Part shown: piece after piece, positions 17,501 to 25,570 of the stretch | Layout: every line of letters begins with the position of its first letter | Numbering within the stretch: the stretch's first letter is position 1 | NCBI RefSeq assembly: GCF_004346845.1 | Contig: NZ_SMGI01000001.1 | Span: forward strand, 434,001-498,000 | Reading direction: 5' to 3' | DNA: 64,000 bases | Source of the DNA: Winogradskyella wandonensis | GTDB lineage: Bacteria > Bacteroidota > Bacteroidia > Flavobacteriales > Flavobacteriaceae | Position numbers and translations under genes: made by a program | The notes under the pieces: generated by a model | The model's input: the letters and a program-made list of their open reading frames with translations, nothing else | Databases searched by the model: none | What the model was told of the DNA's origin: nothing

Positions 17501-18219
17501 GAATCGAAGGCTTTTGTCGCGTAATAATCTGGAATGTCGGCACGTTTTGGTGCAAATTGTTCCACTTTTGGACCTTTGATAAACGCAACGTTATCTTTGT
17601 ATGCCGAAACGATATCGTTAGGGTTTTGTTTTGATGTTTCTTTAATCATTTTAAAGAGAGACATCGGCTTTTCTTCACCATCAATAACAAATGTACCGTT
17701 GAAAATCTTATGACGACAGTGTTCTGAATTTACTTGACTAAAACCAAACACTTCAGAGTCTGTTAATGGTCGACCTATTTTTTTCGAGACACCTTCGAGG
17801 TATTTAATTTCTTCATCGCTTAATGCTAAACCTTCTTTTTGATTGTAGGCTGAAATATCCTCAATATTGAGAATAGCTTCAGGTTGAATATCAATAGTAA
17901 AAACATCTTGATTTAAACCATTGAATTTCTCAGAAATCATAGGGTCATAATCTTTGAAATCTTCTGTTGAAGCCTGAAATTCTTCAATTCGGATGATACC
18001 ATCTATTCCCATATTTTGGGTGATTTCAACAGCATTTGTACTCCAAGGGGTTATCATGGCGGCACGAGGTCCAACAAAAAAAGCATCGATTGATGCTTGT
18101 TCTATTTTTGGTTGGTCGCCAAATAACCATACCAGTTTAGAGATGGTTTCTGTTGATAATTCTTTTGTGGCTTGAACAGCAAATACTTTACTGTTTTGGT
18201 TTCCGAAGAAGTGAATCAT
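14551..18219 (-). CDS. purL: Phosphoribosylformylglycinamidine synthase (single-chain PurL)
   Basis: A 1222-residue single-chain FGAM synthase for step four of purine synthesis: FGAR plus glutamine and ATP gives FGAM. In order, it has an N-terminal substrate-binding part, the linker (SEVFGFSQVNSEHCRHKIFN with the catalytic His), two AIRS-like halves (LKAETHNFPTTVEPFNGAATGSGG-type ATP site, and HDVASGGL later), and a C-terminal class I glutaminase (about 970-1222) with nucleophile Cys in GICNGCQ and the HGEGKF block. It is slightly shorter than E. coli PurL (1295). No other purine gene adjoins it; purB lies 43 kb away in this window. Confidence 0.96.
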   Translation of the reverse strand: MIHFFGNQNSKVFAVQATKELSTETISKLVWLFGDQPKIEQASIDAFFVGPRAAMITPWSTNAVEITQNMGIDGIIRIEEFQASTEDFKDYDPMISEKFNGLNQDVFTIDIQPEAILNIEDISAYNQKEGLALSDEEIKYLEGVSKKIGRPLTDSEVFGFSQVNSEHCRHKIFNGTFVIDGEEKPMSLFKMIKETSKQNPNDIVSAYKDNVAFIKGPKVEQFAPKRADIPDYYATKAFDSVISLKAETHNFPTTVEPFNGAATGSGGEIRDRLAGGKGSLPLAGTAVYMTSYSRLEKDRPWEQKFEARKWLYQTPIDILIKASNGASDFGNKFGQPLICGSVLTFEHKENNRQLGYDKVIMQAGGIGYGKADQALKDTPKEGDKIVILGGENYRIGMGGAAVSSADTGEFSTGIELNAVQRSNPEMQKRAANAVRGMVESDENHIVSIHDHGAGGHLNCLSELVEDTGGKIDLDKLPVGDPTLSDKEIIGNESQERMGLVIAQNHLDTLHKIADRERSPIYDVGDVTGDNRFTFESKTNGNKPMDLALEDMFGSSPKTIMTDNTVDHNYGGISYNPDDFYNYLDQVLQLEAVACKDWLTNKVDRCVGGKVAKQQCAGPLQLPLNNLGVMALDYNGKEGIATSIGHSPISGLINPVAGSRNSITEALTNIMWAPLKDGLKSVSLSANWMWPCKNPGEDARLYEAVKAISEFSIDLGINVPTGKDSLSMKQKYPDGEVISPGTVIISAAANCNDITHVIEPVFQKGKGDIYYINISQDDYKLGGSSFAQIKNKVGSNTPNVQSADYLKTVFNTIQKLINDRKIVAGHDVASGGLITTLLELCFADTNLGAELDITSLQQKDSIKVLFAENAGIVFQAEDNSIEAILSDANIDFHNIGKVTESDVLSIINRDEVYTMTVSRLRDMWYKTSYLLDQKQTANGLAKARFENYATQPLDYKFPSKFDGVLKDYRANSNKPKAAIIREKGSNSEREMANAMYLAGFDVKDVHMTDLISGRETLEDIQFIGAVGGFSNSDVLGSAKGWAGAFKYNEKANIALKNFFEREDTLSVGICNGCQLWMELDLINPDHEQHGKMTYNDSGKHESAFTSVKIQENNSVMLSTLAGTTLGVWISHGEGKFSLPYTEDKYNIVAKYAYDAYPHNPNGSDFNTAMMTDKTGRHLVTMPHIERSTFPWNWAYYPKDRNDKVSPWLEAFVNARKWIEKRNS

Positions 18220-18326
18220 TATAAAAGATTATGTTGTGTTTTTGAAGTTGTAAATTTACTTTTTTTAAGCGTATTTAACTTAAATAATCTTCAAGAAAAT
18301 TTAGAGTTATCCACTTATTTTTAAAC

Positions 18327-18353
18327 AAAAAAGCGACCAATTAGGTCGCTTTT
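18327..18353 (-). terminator. Rho-independent terminator
   Basis: Stem AAAAGCGACC / GGTCGCTTTT with a 5-base loop and flanking A/T runs. It lies 2 bases after the stop of the shorter endonuclease I gene. Confidence 0.85.
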
Positions 18354-18355
18354 AA

Positions 18356-19420
18356 TTACTGTCTTACTAATTTTTTGGTTATTGTACCAGTGTCGGATTT
18401 TAGTCTTAAAAGGTATATCCCTTTTTTTAGTCCAGAGATATTAATTTTCTTCTGGTTGGAGGTTAAATTCTGTTGTTTCACTTTTTTACCTAAGACATCG
18501 TAGATTTCTAACACTATATCTTTGGTGGATATAATTGAAACTTCGTTACCACTAACCGGGTTAGGATAAATCTTTACTTTTGGCTGACGAAAATTGCTGA
18601 CAGATAAAATATTGCCCCATCGATCTTCCGCATCTGGTCCGCCCCAAATTGCAGTTGCTAAAGCTGGATTATCTATAAAAGGATTTCTATTTAAATAAAC
18701 ACCTTCTAAAAAATTATTTCTATTGTCTTCTATATCAGAAACAGGGTCATCGACATTCCATTGTAACAAAATTTGAAGCATATCTGTAGTACCTTGTTTT
18801 GCGCCAGAAGCATTAAGTTCTGGTAAACATCTTTCGCCGTAGCGCGTATACATATACATCATTATACGTGCTACATCACCTTTCCACTCATCGCCTGGAT
18901 ACCAATCTCCACTTGGAAGCACCCTACTATTTCCTGTAGCATCGGCAAATTTTCTATTACTTCTAGTGCTATTTCTATCTCTGTCTGCTGGACGTAAATT
19001 ATGCGGGTCTGCAACAATTCCTGTAAAGCTATTATCTGTTGGTCCCATACCTGGGTTAGCATTTGATCGCGCAAAAACATGCTCTCTATTGTAATCGCAT
19101 GATAAGCCTCCGAAATCATTTTTGTTTCTAATTCTTCTGTCTGACGTCAAAGGGCTGGTTGTGCAGCTTATATCATTAACATATCCATAAAGCAGTAAAA
19201 CATTATTGTTAGTAGTATCATCAGGGTCTAATTCCATAAATTTAAAATCATCTCTTACATCGCCGTAAGTATAAGTCGTGCTCGCGTTGTCTATTAATTG
19301 CGCTAGAGAATTCTTTAAGTTATCACCGGTAAGTCCTGTAAAATCTATACTATCGTAATAAGGCTGTTGTGCCGTTATTAAACAGCTAAAGAATAATAGA
19401 AGCAAGTAGAATTTTTTCAT
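18356..19420 (-). CDS. Secreted endonuclease I with T9SS type A sorting domain
   Basis: A 354-residue nuclease with a signal peptide (1-18) and an Endonuclease_1 (EndA/NucM) domain at about 35-275. The beta-beta-alpha-metal active site is visible as YNREHVFARS (His114), DPHNLRPAD (His140, Asn141), and DEWKGDVARIMMYMYTRYG. Such enzymes cut DNA non-specifically outside the cell. Residues about 281-354 are a T9SS sorting domain (VKIYPNPVSG at the start, GLKKGIYLLRL at the end), so the enzyme is exported to the surface or medium. The next gene upstream is a longer paralogue with the same sorting tail; each has its own terminator, so they are probably independent transcripts. Confidence 0.9.
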   Translation of the reverse strand: MKKFYLLLLFFSCLITAQQPYYDSIDFTGLTGDNLKNSLAQLIDNASTTYTYGDVRDDFKFMELDPDDTTNNNVLLLYGYVNDISCTTSPLTSDRRIRNKNDFGGLSCDYNREHVFARSNANPGMGPTDNSFTGIVADPHNLRPADRDRNSTRSNRKFADATGNSRVLPSGDWYPGDEWKGDVARIMMYMYTRYGERCLPELNASGAKQGTTDMLQILLQWNVDDPVSDIEDNRNNFLEGVYLNRNPFIDNPALATAIWGGPDAEDRWGNILSVSNFRQPKVKIYPNPVSGNEVSIISTKDIVLEIYDVLGKKVKQQNLTSNQKKINISGLKKGIYLLRLKSDTGTITKKLVRQ

Positions 19421-19460
19421 TGCATTTTCTTTTCAAAAAGTAAAGATACAAATCATCGCA

Positions 19461-19495
19461 AAAAAAAGAGCGACTATTTTTAGCCGCTCTTTTTA
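19461..19495 (-). terminator. Rho-independent terminator
   Basis: Stem AAAAAGAGCG / CGCTCTTTTT, extended by GCT/AGC at the loop side, with U-rich sequence on the minus strand. It directly follows the longer endonuclease I gene. Confidence 0.8.
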
Positions 19496-19499
19496 AATT

Positions 19500-21329
19500 T
19501 TATTGTTTTATTAGCTTTTTGGTTATACTACTATTACCGTCAGATATTTTAAGAAGATAAATGCCTTTTCGTAGATTATTTATAGGGATTTGTTTTATGC
19601 TTGAATGTAGATAAGCCACTTTTACGCGTTTTCCCAAGACATCATAGATTTCTACAGTAATATCCTTATTATAGGCAATAGTTATATAATTTCCTTTTGT
19701 AGGGTTGGGGAAAAGTTTTAAATCTTCGATAGAGTTTATATTACTGTTTGATAAAGTTTCTGAGTAACATGTCCAAGACAAATCATCAATTCTTACGCGG
19801 TTGGAAGTAGATTGATTATCTAACACTAAGGTAATATCTCCAGAAATATTAATATTGGGGATTGTAGTAGTAGTTGGCATACTATTATCACCACTGTAAG
19901 GTATTGAACCTACAGAGCTTCCATTCACTAAAACATCAAAAGTACCAGCAGAACCACCAAATGTAAGTTGTGTGGTAACGGTTAAGTTACCAATTCCGCC
20001 TACAATAGTCGGAGAAGATAAGTTTCCGTTTCTGATACAAATAGATCTACCATTTAAAGTTTGGTCTGTACGTGCATCAGTAGCTGTCCATCCATTTGTA
20101 ATACCATCAACACCTGTCCATATTCTTGTTGAATATGATCCTGAGTTTGCCGGAATGCCTTCAAAATCTTCGGAGACACAATCACTACCTACTGGCGGTC
20201 CAGCAGTAGTTGTGCTACTTGCGGAGGCACTTTGTGCAGAAGAGTTTCCAGCAGCATCTTTTGCTAAAACCGCAAATGTATAAGATGTTTCTGGACTTAA
20301 ACCAGTGACGGTAAACGAAGGTGTTGTTGAATTTGTTGTTATATAAAAACTTCCGTCAACATATATATCGTATGTTACAACAGCAACATTATCTGTACTC
20401 GCTGTCCAAGATAAATCAACAGTAGAAGAGGTCGGATTAGAAGCTACTAAATTTGTTGGTGTAGTTGGAGCTTGCGTATCTGAGCTAGGATTCCAAATTA
20501 AGTTTGCATATTCTGGATGATCCACAAAAGGGTTGGCGTTCCCTTGAAAATTATAAGCAGCATTGTTTCTATCGCGCTCACGTTGGTCGACTGGGTCGAC
20601 ATTGTAATGCCAATCTAATAACATATCTATTGCCCAACCAAAAAATACTTGATTGTTTGTACCATTAAACATGTCAAAACTTGTGTATCCGTCCACAGTA
20701 TTTTCGTAACGTGTTGCAAAGTATAACAGGGCACGGGCAATATCTCCCTTAAATTCATCTATTGGTTCAAACATCGTACCGCTATATCCAGTTATAGCAC
20801 TACTTCCGCGCTTAGAACCATTTAAGGAGGTGAAGTTAGGCGTGGCTACTTCTCCAAAAGGTAACGACCCTCTAAAATTATTTACACGACCATCGGTTGG
20901 GATAACGTGATGGATATCACTCTGCATAGGATAGGCACTATTAAATGAAGATTGTGGAACTAAATGTTCTCTATTATAACAATCGCCCTCTGCACTTTGA
21001 TTACCGCATTGCATATTACCGTGTGTGTAATTGTAAGGGTCAGCACCAGATGGATTTTCTGAATAAAAATCTAAAACAGTTCCATCATTTTCGTAGATGT
21101 TACCAGAAGACACATTAACGTCACTATGCGTATTGACATATGCCGTATACAACTCGTCATAACTGTCTGGATTACTTGTAGACCAAAAATGACCGTTGGT
21201 AGTGATATTCCGTAATTCGGTTTTTAAAGCAAAACCACTTAAACCATTTGCTGTGTCGTAATAGTTTGAAGGGATTTGGGAAAACCCCAACGTAGTGATT
21301 AATAAAAAAAGTAGGTAGAAGTGCTTCAT
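19500..21329 (-). CDS. Secreted multidomain endonuclease I with FN3 and T9SS sorting domain
   Basis: A 609-residue paralogue of the neighbouring nuclease. It has a signal peptide (1-17), then an Endonuclease_1 domain at about 20-280 with CYNREHLVPQSSF (His122), DIHHVIPTDGRVNNFRG and EFKGDIARALLYFATRYE. A fibronectin III domain follows at about 287-380 (PTTPTNLVASNPTSSTVDLSW). Next is a beta-rich module of about 150 residues starting CVSEDFEG, which may be a carbohydrate- or DNA-binding sandwich. It ends in a T9SS sorting domain (LKLFPNPTKGNY to the C-terminus). It is predicted to be a cell-surface or released DNase, perhaps for phosphate or nucleoside scavenging or matrix turnover. The rsm methyltransferase stop is 2 bases upstream. 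Confidence 0.88.
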   Translation of the reverse strand: MKHFYLLFLLITTLGFSQIPSNYYDTANGLSGFALKTELRNITTNGHFWSTSNPDSYDELYTAYVNTHSDVNVSSGNIYENDGTVLDFYSENPSGADPYNYTHGNMQCGNQSAEGDCYNREHLVPQSSFNSAYPMQSDIHHVIPTDGRVNNFRGSLPFGEVATPNFTSLNGSKRGSSAITGYSGTMFEPIDEFKGDIARALLYFATRYENTVDGYTSFDMFNGTNNQVFFGWAIDMLLDWHYNVDPVDQRERDRNNAAYNFQGNANPFVDHPEYANLIWNPSSDTQAPTTPTNLVASNPTSSTVDLSWTASTDNVAVVTYDIYVDGSFYITTNSTTPSFTVTGLSPETSYTFAVLAKDAAGNSSAQSASASSTTTAGPPVGSDCVSEDFEGIPANSGSYSTRIWTGVDGITNGWTATDARTDQTLNGRSICIRNGNLSSPTIVGGIGNLTVTTQLTFGGSAGTFDVLVNGSSVGSIPYSGDNSMPTTTTIPNINISGDITLVLDNQSTSNRVRIDDLSWTCYSETLSNSNINSIEDLKLFPNPTKGNYITIAYNKDITVEIYDVLGKRVKVAYLHSSIKQIPINNLRKGIYLLKISDGNSSITKKLIKQ

Positions 21330-21331
21330 AG

Positions 21332-22546
21332 TTAATTGCTTTTTTCTAATAAGGCCATATAAAAGCCATCGAATCCAGATTTGTGGGCTAATATTTTTTT
21401 GTCTTTTACAAATTTAAAATCTTTTCCAATATCTGAAGTTAAGAATTTCTCAACTTGTTTTTCATTTTCAGAAGGTAAAACAGAACAGGTAGCATAAACC
21501 ATTTTACCGCCAGCTTTTACCATTTTTGAATATTGCTGCAAGACATCTTCTTGAGTTTTTTTTATGTTCTCAATAAACTCAGGTTGTAATTTCCATTTGG
21601 CATCTGGGTTTCGTCTTAAAACACCAAGACCAGAACATGGCGCATCGATTAACAATCGGTCTGCTTTACCGTGTAATTTTTTAATAGGTTTAGTAGACTC
21701 AATGGCCTTTAGCTCTATATTATGAACACCGTTACGACGAGCTCTAACTTTTAGCTTTTTCAGTTTACTTTCGTAAATATCCATAGCTATGATTTGCCCT
21801 TTATTTTCCATCAAAGATGCCAGATGCAAGGTTTTTCCACCTGCACCTGCACATACATCTACAACTTTCATGCCCGGTTTTACATCTAAAAAATCTGCAA
21901 CCAACTGTGATGAGGCGTCTTGTACCTCGAACCAGCCATTTTTAAAGGCTTCAGTTTTAAAAATATTTGCACGTTCTACTAATTTTAAGGCGTAAGGGTA
22001 ATTAGGGATAAATTCTGTCTCTATATCTTCGGACTGAAGCTTCAGTTGTAAATCCTTTTTTGTGGTTTTAAGGGTATTGACTCTTAAGATAACATCAGCC
22101 TGCTCATTTTGTTTGGCAATTTCGGCGGTCCAAAGGTTTTCACCTAGTTCAGAAACGCCAAGAATATCCATCCAATCTGGGATGGATTCTCTGAGTTTTC
22201 GAGTTTTAGAAAGCTCATCAAAACGCCCTTTAATTTTTCGTGTCGGAGTTTCTGTAAAATACTTCCAATCAGGGAGTTTTATACCTTTTAGTGTTGCCCA
22301 AACAGCGAAAACTCTCCAGAGATTATTGCGGTCAAAAGGTTCTTTCACGTCAGCGATTTCTGCATATAAGCGTTTGTATCTTACGATTTGATACACCGTT
22401 TCGGCAACAAAACCACGGTCGCGACTTCCCCAGCGCTTATCACGTTTTAAAAGTTGTTGTACAACCTTATCGGCATATTCTCCTTCATTAAAAATGAGGT
22501 GAAGGCCATCAATAACAGCAAAGCATAAATTTCTGTGTAATCGCAT
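21332..22546 (-). CDS. RsmB/NOP-family 16S rRNA m5C methyltransferase
   Basis: A SAM-dependent RNA cytosine-C5 methyltransferase of 404 residues from the ATG used here. An NusB-like N-terminal part (MRLHRNLCFAVIDGL, RDKRWGSRDRGFVAE) precedes the Rossmann domain with VVDVCAGAGGKTLHLA (SAM loop). Two catalytic-region cysteines sit in DAPCSGLGVLRRNP and YATCSVLPSE. It probably modifies 16S rRNA. A start 66 bases further out is a TTG that lies inside a -7 promoter box, so it cannot be used; the ATG also begins with the family's conserved residues. Only 2 bases separate its end from the endonuclease gene start, so they may be cotranscribed. Confidence 0.88.
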   Translation of the reverse strand: MRLHRNLCFAVIDGLHLIFNEGEYADKVVQQLLKRDKRWGSRDRGFVAETVYQIVRYKRLYAEIADVKEPFDRNNLWRVFAVWATLKGIKLPDWKYFTETPTRKIKGRFDELSKTRKLRESIPDWMDILGVSELGENLWTAEIAKQNEQADVILRVNTLKTTKKDLQLKLQSEDIETEFIPNYPYALKLVERANIFKTEAFKNGWFEVQDASSQLVADFLDVKPGMKVVDVCAGAGGKTLHLASLMENKGQIIAMDIYESKLKKLKVRARRNGVHNIELKAIESTKPIKKLHGKADRLLIDAPCSGLGVLRRNPDAKWKLQPEFIENIKKTQEDVLQQYSKMVKAGGKMVYATCSVLPSENEKQVEKFLTSDIGKDFKFVKDKKILAHKSGFDGFYMALLEKSN

Positions 22547-22609
22547 GATTCTAGTATTCAGTGTTTTAAATATGTTTTTGCTATTAAAAACCATATTTAA
22601 ATTAGCGTG

Positions 22610-22617
22610 CAAAGGTA
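22610..22617 (-). promoter_or_regulatory. -7 promoter box for the rRNA methyltransferase
   Basis: TACCTTTG on the minus strand matches TAnnTTTG and is followed by CACGC, as in many flavobacterial promoters. It places transcription start about 55 bases before the ATG. No clear -33 TTG is present at the usual spacing. Confidence 0.6.
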
Positions 22618-22693
22618 CGATTAAATGTTTATTTGTTATAGTGTTTAGTCGTTTATTCAGTTGGCTTTTTTATTTTTAAAGAAAATACAGTTT

Positions 22694-23761
22694 ATGCGTT
22701 TACTAGTTATATGTTTTGTATTGATTTGCTTAAGTTCTTGTACGTCTAAAAAGACTATAAAATCTAGAAGTATTTCTGAAGTTAAAATAGAAACCCTCTT
22801 ACAAGACTCTACTTTGAATGTTAGGGCTTTGGAGGTCAAATTTAATAAAGTGACTGTTGCAGCGTCAAACGGCCATTTTTATAGATTGTTTTATGATAAG
22901 AAAACAATTGGAAGAATAAACTTTGATAATGGTAAGAACGATTTAGATTCCATAGGTAATAATAATTTTAGAGCAATAACAATTACTGACCATCCCAAAA
23001 CGAACACCTATTTTCCAGTTTTTGGTATTACGATTGGAAGTCCTGCCAAATTATACAAACACGGAACATTGGTATATCAAGAAAATCACCCCAAAGCCTT
23101 CTATGATTCTATGGACTTTTGGAATGACCAAGAAGGTATTGCCATGGGTGACCCAACAGACGATTGTATTAGCATTATTATTACACGTGATGGCGGTGAA
23201 TCTTGGACTAAATTATCCTGTGACGATTTACCAAAAGCTGTTGAAGGCGAAGCTGCTTTCGCAGCCAGTGATACAAATATTGCTATTGTTGGCGACAATA
23301 CTTGGATTGCTACAGGCGGTATGGCTAGTCGTATTTTATATTCCCCAGATAAAGGCAAAACATGGACGGTTTATGATACACCGATTATCCAAGGGAAACC
23401 AACTACAGGCATATATTCTATAGATTTTTATGATGCTAAAAATGGCTTTGCCATTGGTGGTGATTATACCAAACCTAACGACTCCTTAAACAATAAGATT
23501 AGAACTGCCGATGGTGGTAAAACTTGGCAAGTTGTTGGAAACGGTAAGTCGCCTGGTTATCGTAGCTGCGTGCAATATGTGCCTAACGGAAATGCAAAAG
23601 AATTAGTAGCTGTAGGCATTAAAGGCATCGATTACAGTAATGATGGCGGTGAAAACTGGAAACATCTTAGTGATGAAGGATTTTATACTATTCGGTTTTT
23701 GAATGATTCTGTGGCTTATGCAGCGGGTAATGGACGCATAAGTAAACTTACATTTAGATAA
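22694..23761 (+). CDS. Ycf48/BNR-repeat beta-propeller lipoprotein
   Basis: A 355-residue lipoprotein from the ATG chosen here: MRLLVICFVLICLSSC gives a clear lipobox, while the longer frame opens with TTG and an unlikely leader. The body has BNR/sialidase-type Asp-box repeats: ITRDGGESWTKL, YSPDKGKTWTV, RTADGGKTWQVV and YSNDGGENWKHL, spaced as in a beta propeller related to the photosystem II assembly factor Ycf48. In Bacteroidota such proteins are usually annotated as oxidoreductases, without evidence. No catalytic residues are recognisable. It is divergent from the rRNA methyltransferase and convergent with the Spy-like gene, with a palindromic repeat in between. Confidence 0.78.
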   Translation: MRLLVICFVLICLSSCTSKKTIKSRSISEVKIETLLQDSTLNVRALEVKFNKVTVAASNGHFYRLFYDKKTIGRINFDNGKNDLDSIGNNNFRAITITDHPKTNTYFPVFGITIGSPAKLYKHGTLVYQENHPKAFYDSMDFWNDQEGIAMGDPTDDCISIIITRDGGESWTKLSCDDLPKAVEGEAAFAASDTNIAIVGDNTWIATGGMASRILYSPDKGKTWTVYDTPIIQGKPTTGIYSIDFYDAKNGFAIGGDYTKPNDSLNNKIRTADGGKTWQVVGNGKSPGYRSCVQYVPNGNAKELVAVGIKGIDYSNDGGENWKHLSDEGFYTIRFLNDSVAYAAGNGRISKLTFR

Positions 23762-23762
23762 A

Positions 23763-23941
23763 AAGAGGATGTTTAAAAAGTGTAATAAACATGAATTTGT
23801 CACTTCCGAAGCCTCGGAAGGGCGTAGTCGAAATAAATTAAAATTCAAATATTAAGTTTTCTCGACTTGGTCCTCCGCTAAAGCTTCAACGACACGCGAA
23901 CGCTCGAAATGACATTTAAGAGCCTTTTTAAAAAGCCTCTT
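23763..23941. repeat. Palindromic intergenic element (REP/MITE-like)
   Basis: The ends are inverted copies of each other: AAGAGGATGTTTAAAAAGTG on the left, and AAGAGGCTTTTTAAAAAGGC on the right when read from the minus strand (about 20 of 26 bases alike over the full ends). Inside are the hairpin CTTCCGA/TCGGAAG and a second arm pair with GTCGAAATAAATT and AGTTTTCTCGAC. It fills the whole gap between two convergent genes, so it probably also terminates both. No second copy was noticed in this window. Confidence 0.65.
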
Positions 23942-23942
23942 C

Positions 23943-24398
23943 TTAATTTTTATTTCGTCTATCTCTAAGACTTTTTAAGCGTTCTAGAAGTTTTTTATTA
24001 AAAGCGTCTTCTACTGCTTTAAGTTTAATGATTTTCTTAGCAGGTATTACTTTTTTTAAATCTTCTAAAAGCGTTTGCTTGGCAAGATGCATTTTGTTTT
24101 CGCCTTCTATCATTTGCTCTAATAAGGTATTTGCTTCGCTTTCAGACACCTCTTGATTTTTGCGTATTTTACGCATAATAGGTCTAAAATAATCTGATTT
24201 TATCTTATTAGACTTATCATCGAAATTATTGTAGATAGGCCAAAATTTTTCCGCTTCATCTGCACTTAACTCTAGCTGTTCTGTTATAAAAGCGACTTTT
24301 TGTGCTTTTATACGCTCTTGCATTCTTCCATTCTGTCCTGGTTGTGCAACACTTAATAGTCCTGCAAAAAGTAGTAATAGTGTAATTATTCTTTTCAT
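23943..24398 (-). CDS. Spy/LTXXQ-like periplasmic helical protein
   Basis: A 151-residue exported protein with a signal peptide (1-18), followed by an all-helical, highly charged body (ERIKAQKVAFITEQLELS, then ADEAEKFWPIYNNF). This resembles the Spy/CpxP-like 'sensor of ECF sigma' proteins of Bacteroidota, including an LELSADEAEKFWP block that matches their LTxxQ-type motif position. Spy-like proteins bind unfolded periplasmic proteins. It is the third gene of an operon after an ECF sigma factor and a membrane protein, 10 bases from the latter, which suggests a role in feedback on that sigma system. The function is inferred from context. Confidence 0.7.
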   Translation of the reverse strand: MKRIITLLLLFAGLLSVAQPGQNGRMQERIKAQKVAFITEQLELSADEAEKFWPIYNNFDDKSNKIKSDYFRPIMRKIRKNQEVSESEANTLLEQMIEGENKMHLAKQTLLEDLKKVIPAKKIIKLKAVEDAFNKKLLERLKSLRDRRNKN

Positions 24399-24408
24399 GA
24401 TATATTTT

Positions 24409-24912
24409 TTATTCTATAATGGCTTCGATATCTGCGTTTTCTAGTAGGTATTCTTCGAGATTATCTTGGTTAAAATTAGTTTCTGTAATTGTAAAATTTT
24501 CTTCTAAAATGTCAGCGTCTTCAAGAAGTTCGGCTAACTCATATGTGTCTAAATCGCTATTTAAAAAGTAATTCTCTACCATTTCTACAGACAAGTCAGA
24601 GGTAGTTGATTTATTAATAAAAATGGCAAATAACAATAGTAGTGACGCTGCAATACCAGAAATATAATACAGCTTTTTGTTTCTAAATAAACTAATAACT
24701 GGTGTTTGCTTTTCGGTATTTAGGCGATTAAGAACATTATCTTCAATAGTATCGAAATAAGCTTCAGGCGTTTTAAATCCAGGAGATTCAACTTTACTAA
24801 AAGAATTTGCATCCTCTAAGCGTTGCATAAGTTTTTCATCAAAAGACTCAAAATAGCCATTAGGTGCTTTAAAACCGCTAGAATTAATGTTATGTAATTT
24901 ATCTTTTTTCAC
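24409..24912 (-). CDS. Single-pass membrane protein, probable anti-sigma partner
   Basis: A 167-residue protein starting with GTG. It has two similar N-terminal segments, FKAPNGYFESFDEKLMQRL and FKTPEAYFDTIEDNVLNRL, 25-30 residues apart, then one transmembrane helix (LYYISGIAASLLLLFAIFI, about 88-106) and an acidic C-terminal tail. No zinc-binding anti-sigma HxxxCxxC motif is present. Position between an ECF sigma gene and a Spy-like gene, plus the topology, suggests an anti-sigma or sigma-regulating membrane protein with its N-terminus in the cytoplasm. The paired FK-P--YF repeat could be the sigma-binding part. This is an inference without family support. Confidence 0.6.
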   Translation of the reverse strand: MKKDKLHNINSSGFKAPNGYFESFDEKLMQRLEDANSFSKVESPGFKTPEAYFDTIEDNVLNRLNTEKQTPVISLFRNKKLYYISGIAASLLLLFAIFINKSTTSDLSVEMVENYFLNSDLDTYELAELLEDADILEENFTITETNFNQDNLEEYLLENADIEAIIE

Positions 24913-24974
24913 GTTGTGCTGAATTTGTTTCAGTATCTATTTCTATGTCTTTGACCTTCATTTTTTTAAAAGGT

Positions 24975-25517
24975 TTAATCTGAACTTAAAAACGTTTCAA
25001 TTTTCTTTACAGCGATGTGATACGACGTTTTTAATGCGCCTTCACTTGTATCTAATATGTCTGACATGTCTTTATACTTCATGTCATCAAAATATTTCAT
25101 GTTAAATACCAATTGTTGTTTTTGTGGTAATGTAGCTATTGCTTTTTGAAGCTTTAACTGAATAGCATCACCTTCGAAATAAACGTCTGCTGCTAGGTTG
25201 TTAATGGCGTTGTTCTGCATATCTTCATTAGAAATTTGCAAACGCTTTGCATTTTTATTGATGTGCGTAATCGACTCGTTAGTAGCTATTCTATACATCC
25301 ACGAGTAGAGTTTGCTATCACCTTTGAACTTATCTATGCTGCGAAACACTTTTATAAATGTATTTTGAAGCACATCATCTGCATCGTCGTGACTTATTAC
25401 AATTTTACGAATATGCCAATACAGCCGTTCTTTGTAGAGTGTCATTAACTCTCTAAAAGCGGTTTCTTTTGTAGCGTCGTTTTTAAGCCGAGATATTAAG
25501 TCTAGTTCGTCCGTCAA
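24975..25517 (-). CDS. ECF RNA polymerase sigma factor
   Basis: A 180-residue ECF sigma factor with region 2 (HIRKIVISHDDADDVLQNTFIKVFR, about 35-60, and the -10 recognition stretch SWMYRIATNESI) and region 4 (LPQKQQLVFNMKYFDDMKYKDMSDIL, about 125-155). No ATG is available in frame; TTG is used. It heads an operon with a membrane protein and a Spy-like protein, a layout typical of envelope-stress sigma units. Its own promoter is not obvious. The regulon cannot be deduced from this sequence. Confidence 0.9.
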   Translation of the reverse strand: MTDELDLISRLKNDATKETAFRELMTLYKERLYWHIRKIVISHDDADDVLQNTFIKVFRSIDKFKGDSKLYSWMYRIATNESITHINKNAKRLQISNEDMQNNAINNLAADVYFEGDAIQLKLQKAIATLPQKQQLVFNMKYFDDMKYKDMSDILDTSEGALKTSYHIAVKKIETFLSSD

Positions 25518-25570
25518 AAAACATGTTATTTTCTTCTTAGACTAAGATAACTAGAAAAGGTTTAATTTTT

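Noticed and set aside
22547..22612. TTG start for the rRNA methyltransferase
   Set aside because: The TTG is part of the promoter box TACCTTTG, so it cannot be translated from that transcript; the inner ATG gives the conserved N-terminus.
23022..23423. 133-codon plus-strand frame
   Set aside because: It overlaps the Ycf48-like gene in another frame; the Asp-box protein in the main frame is clearly real.
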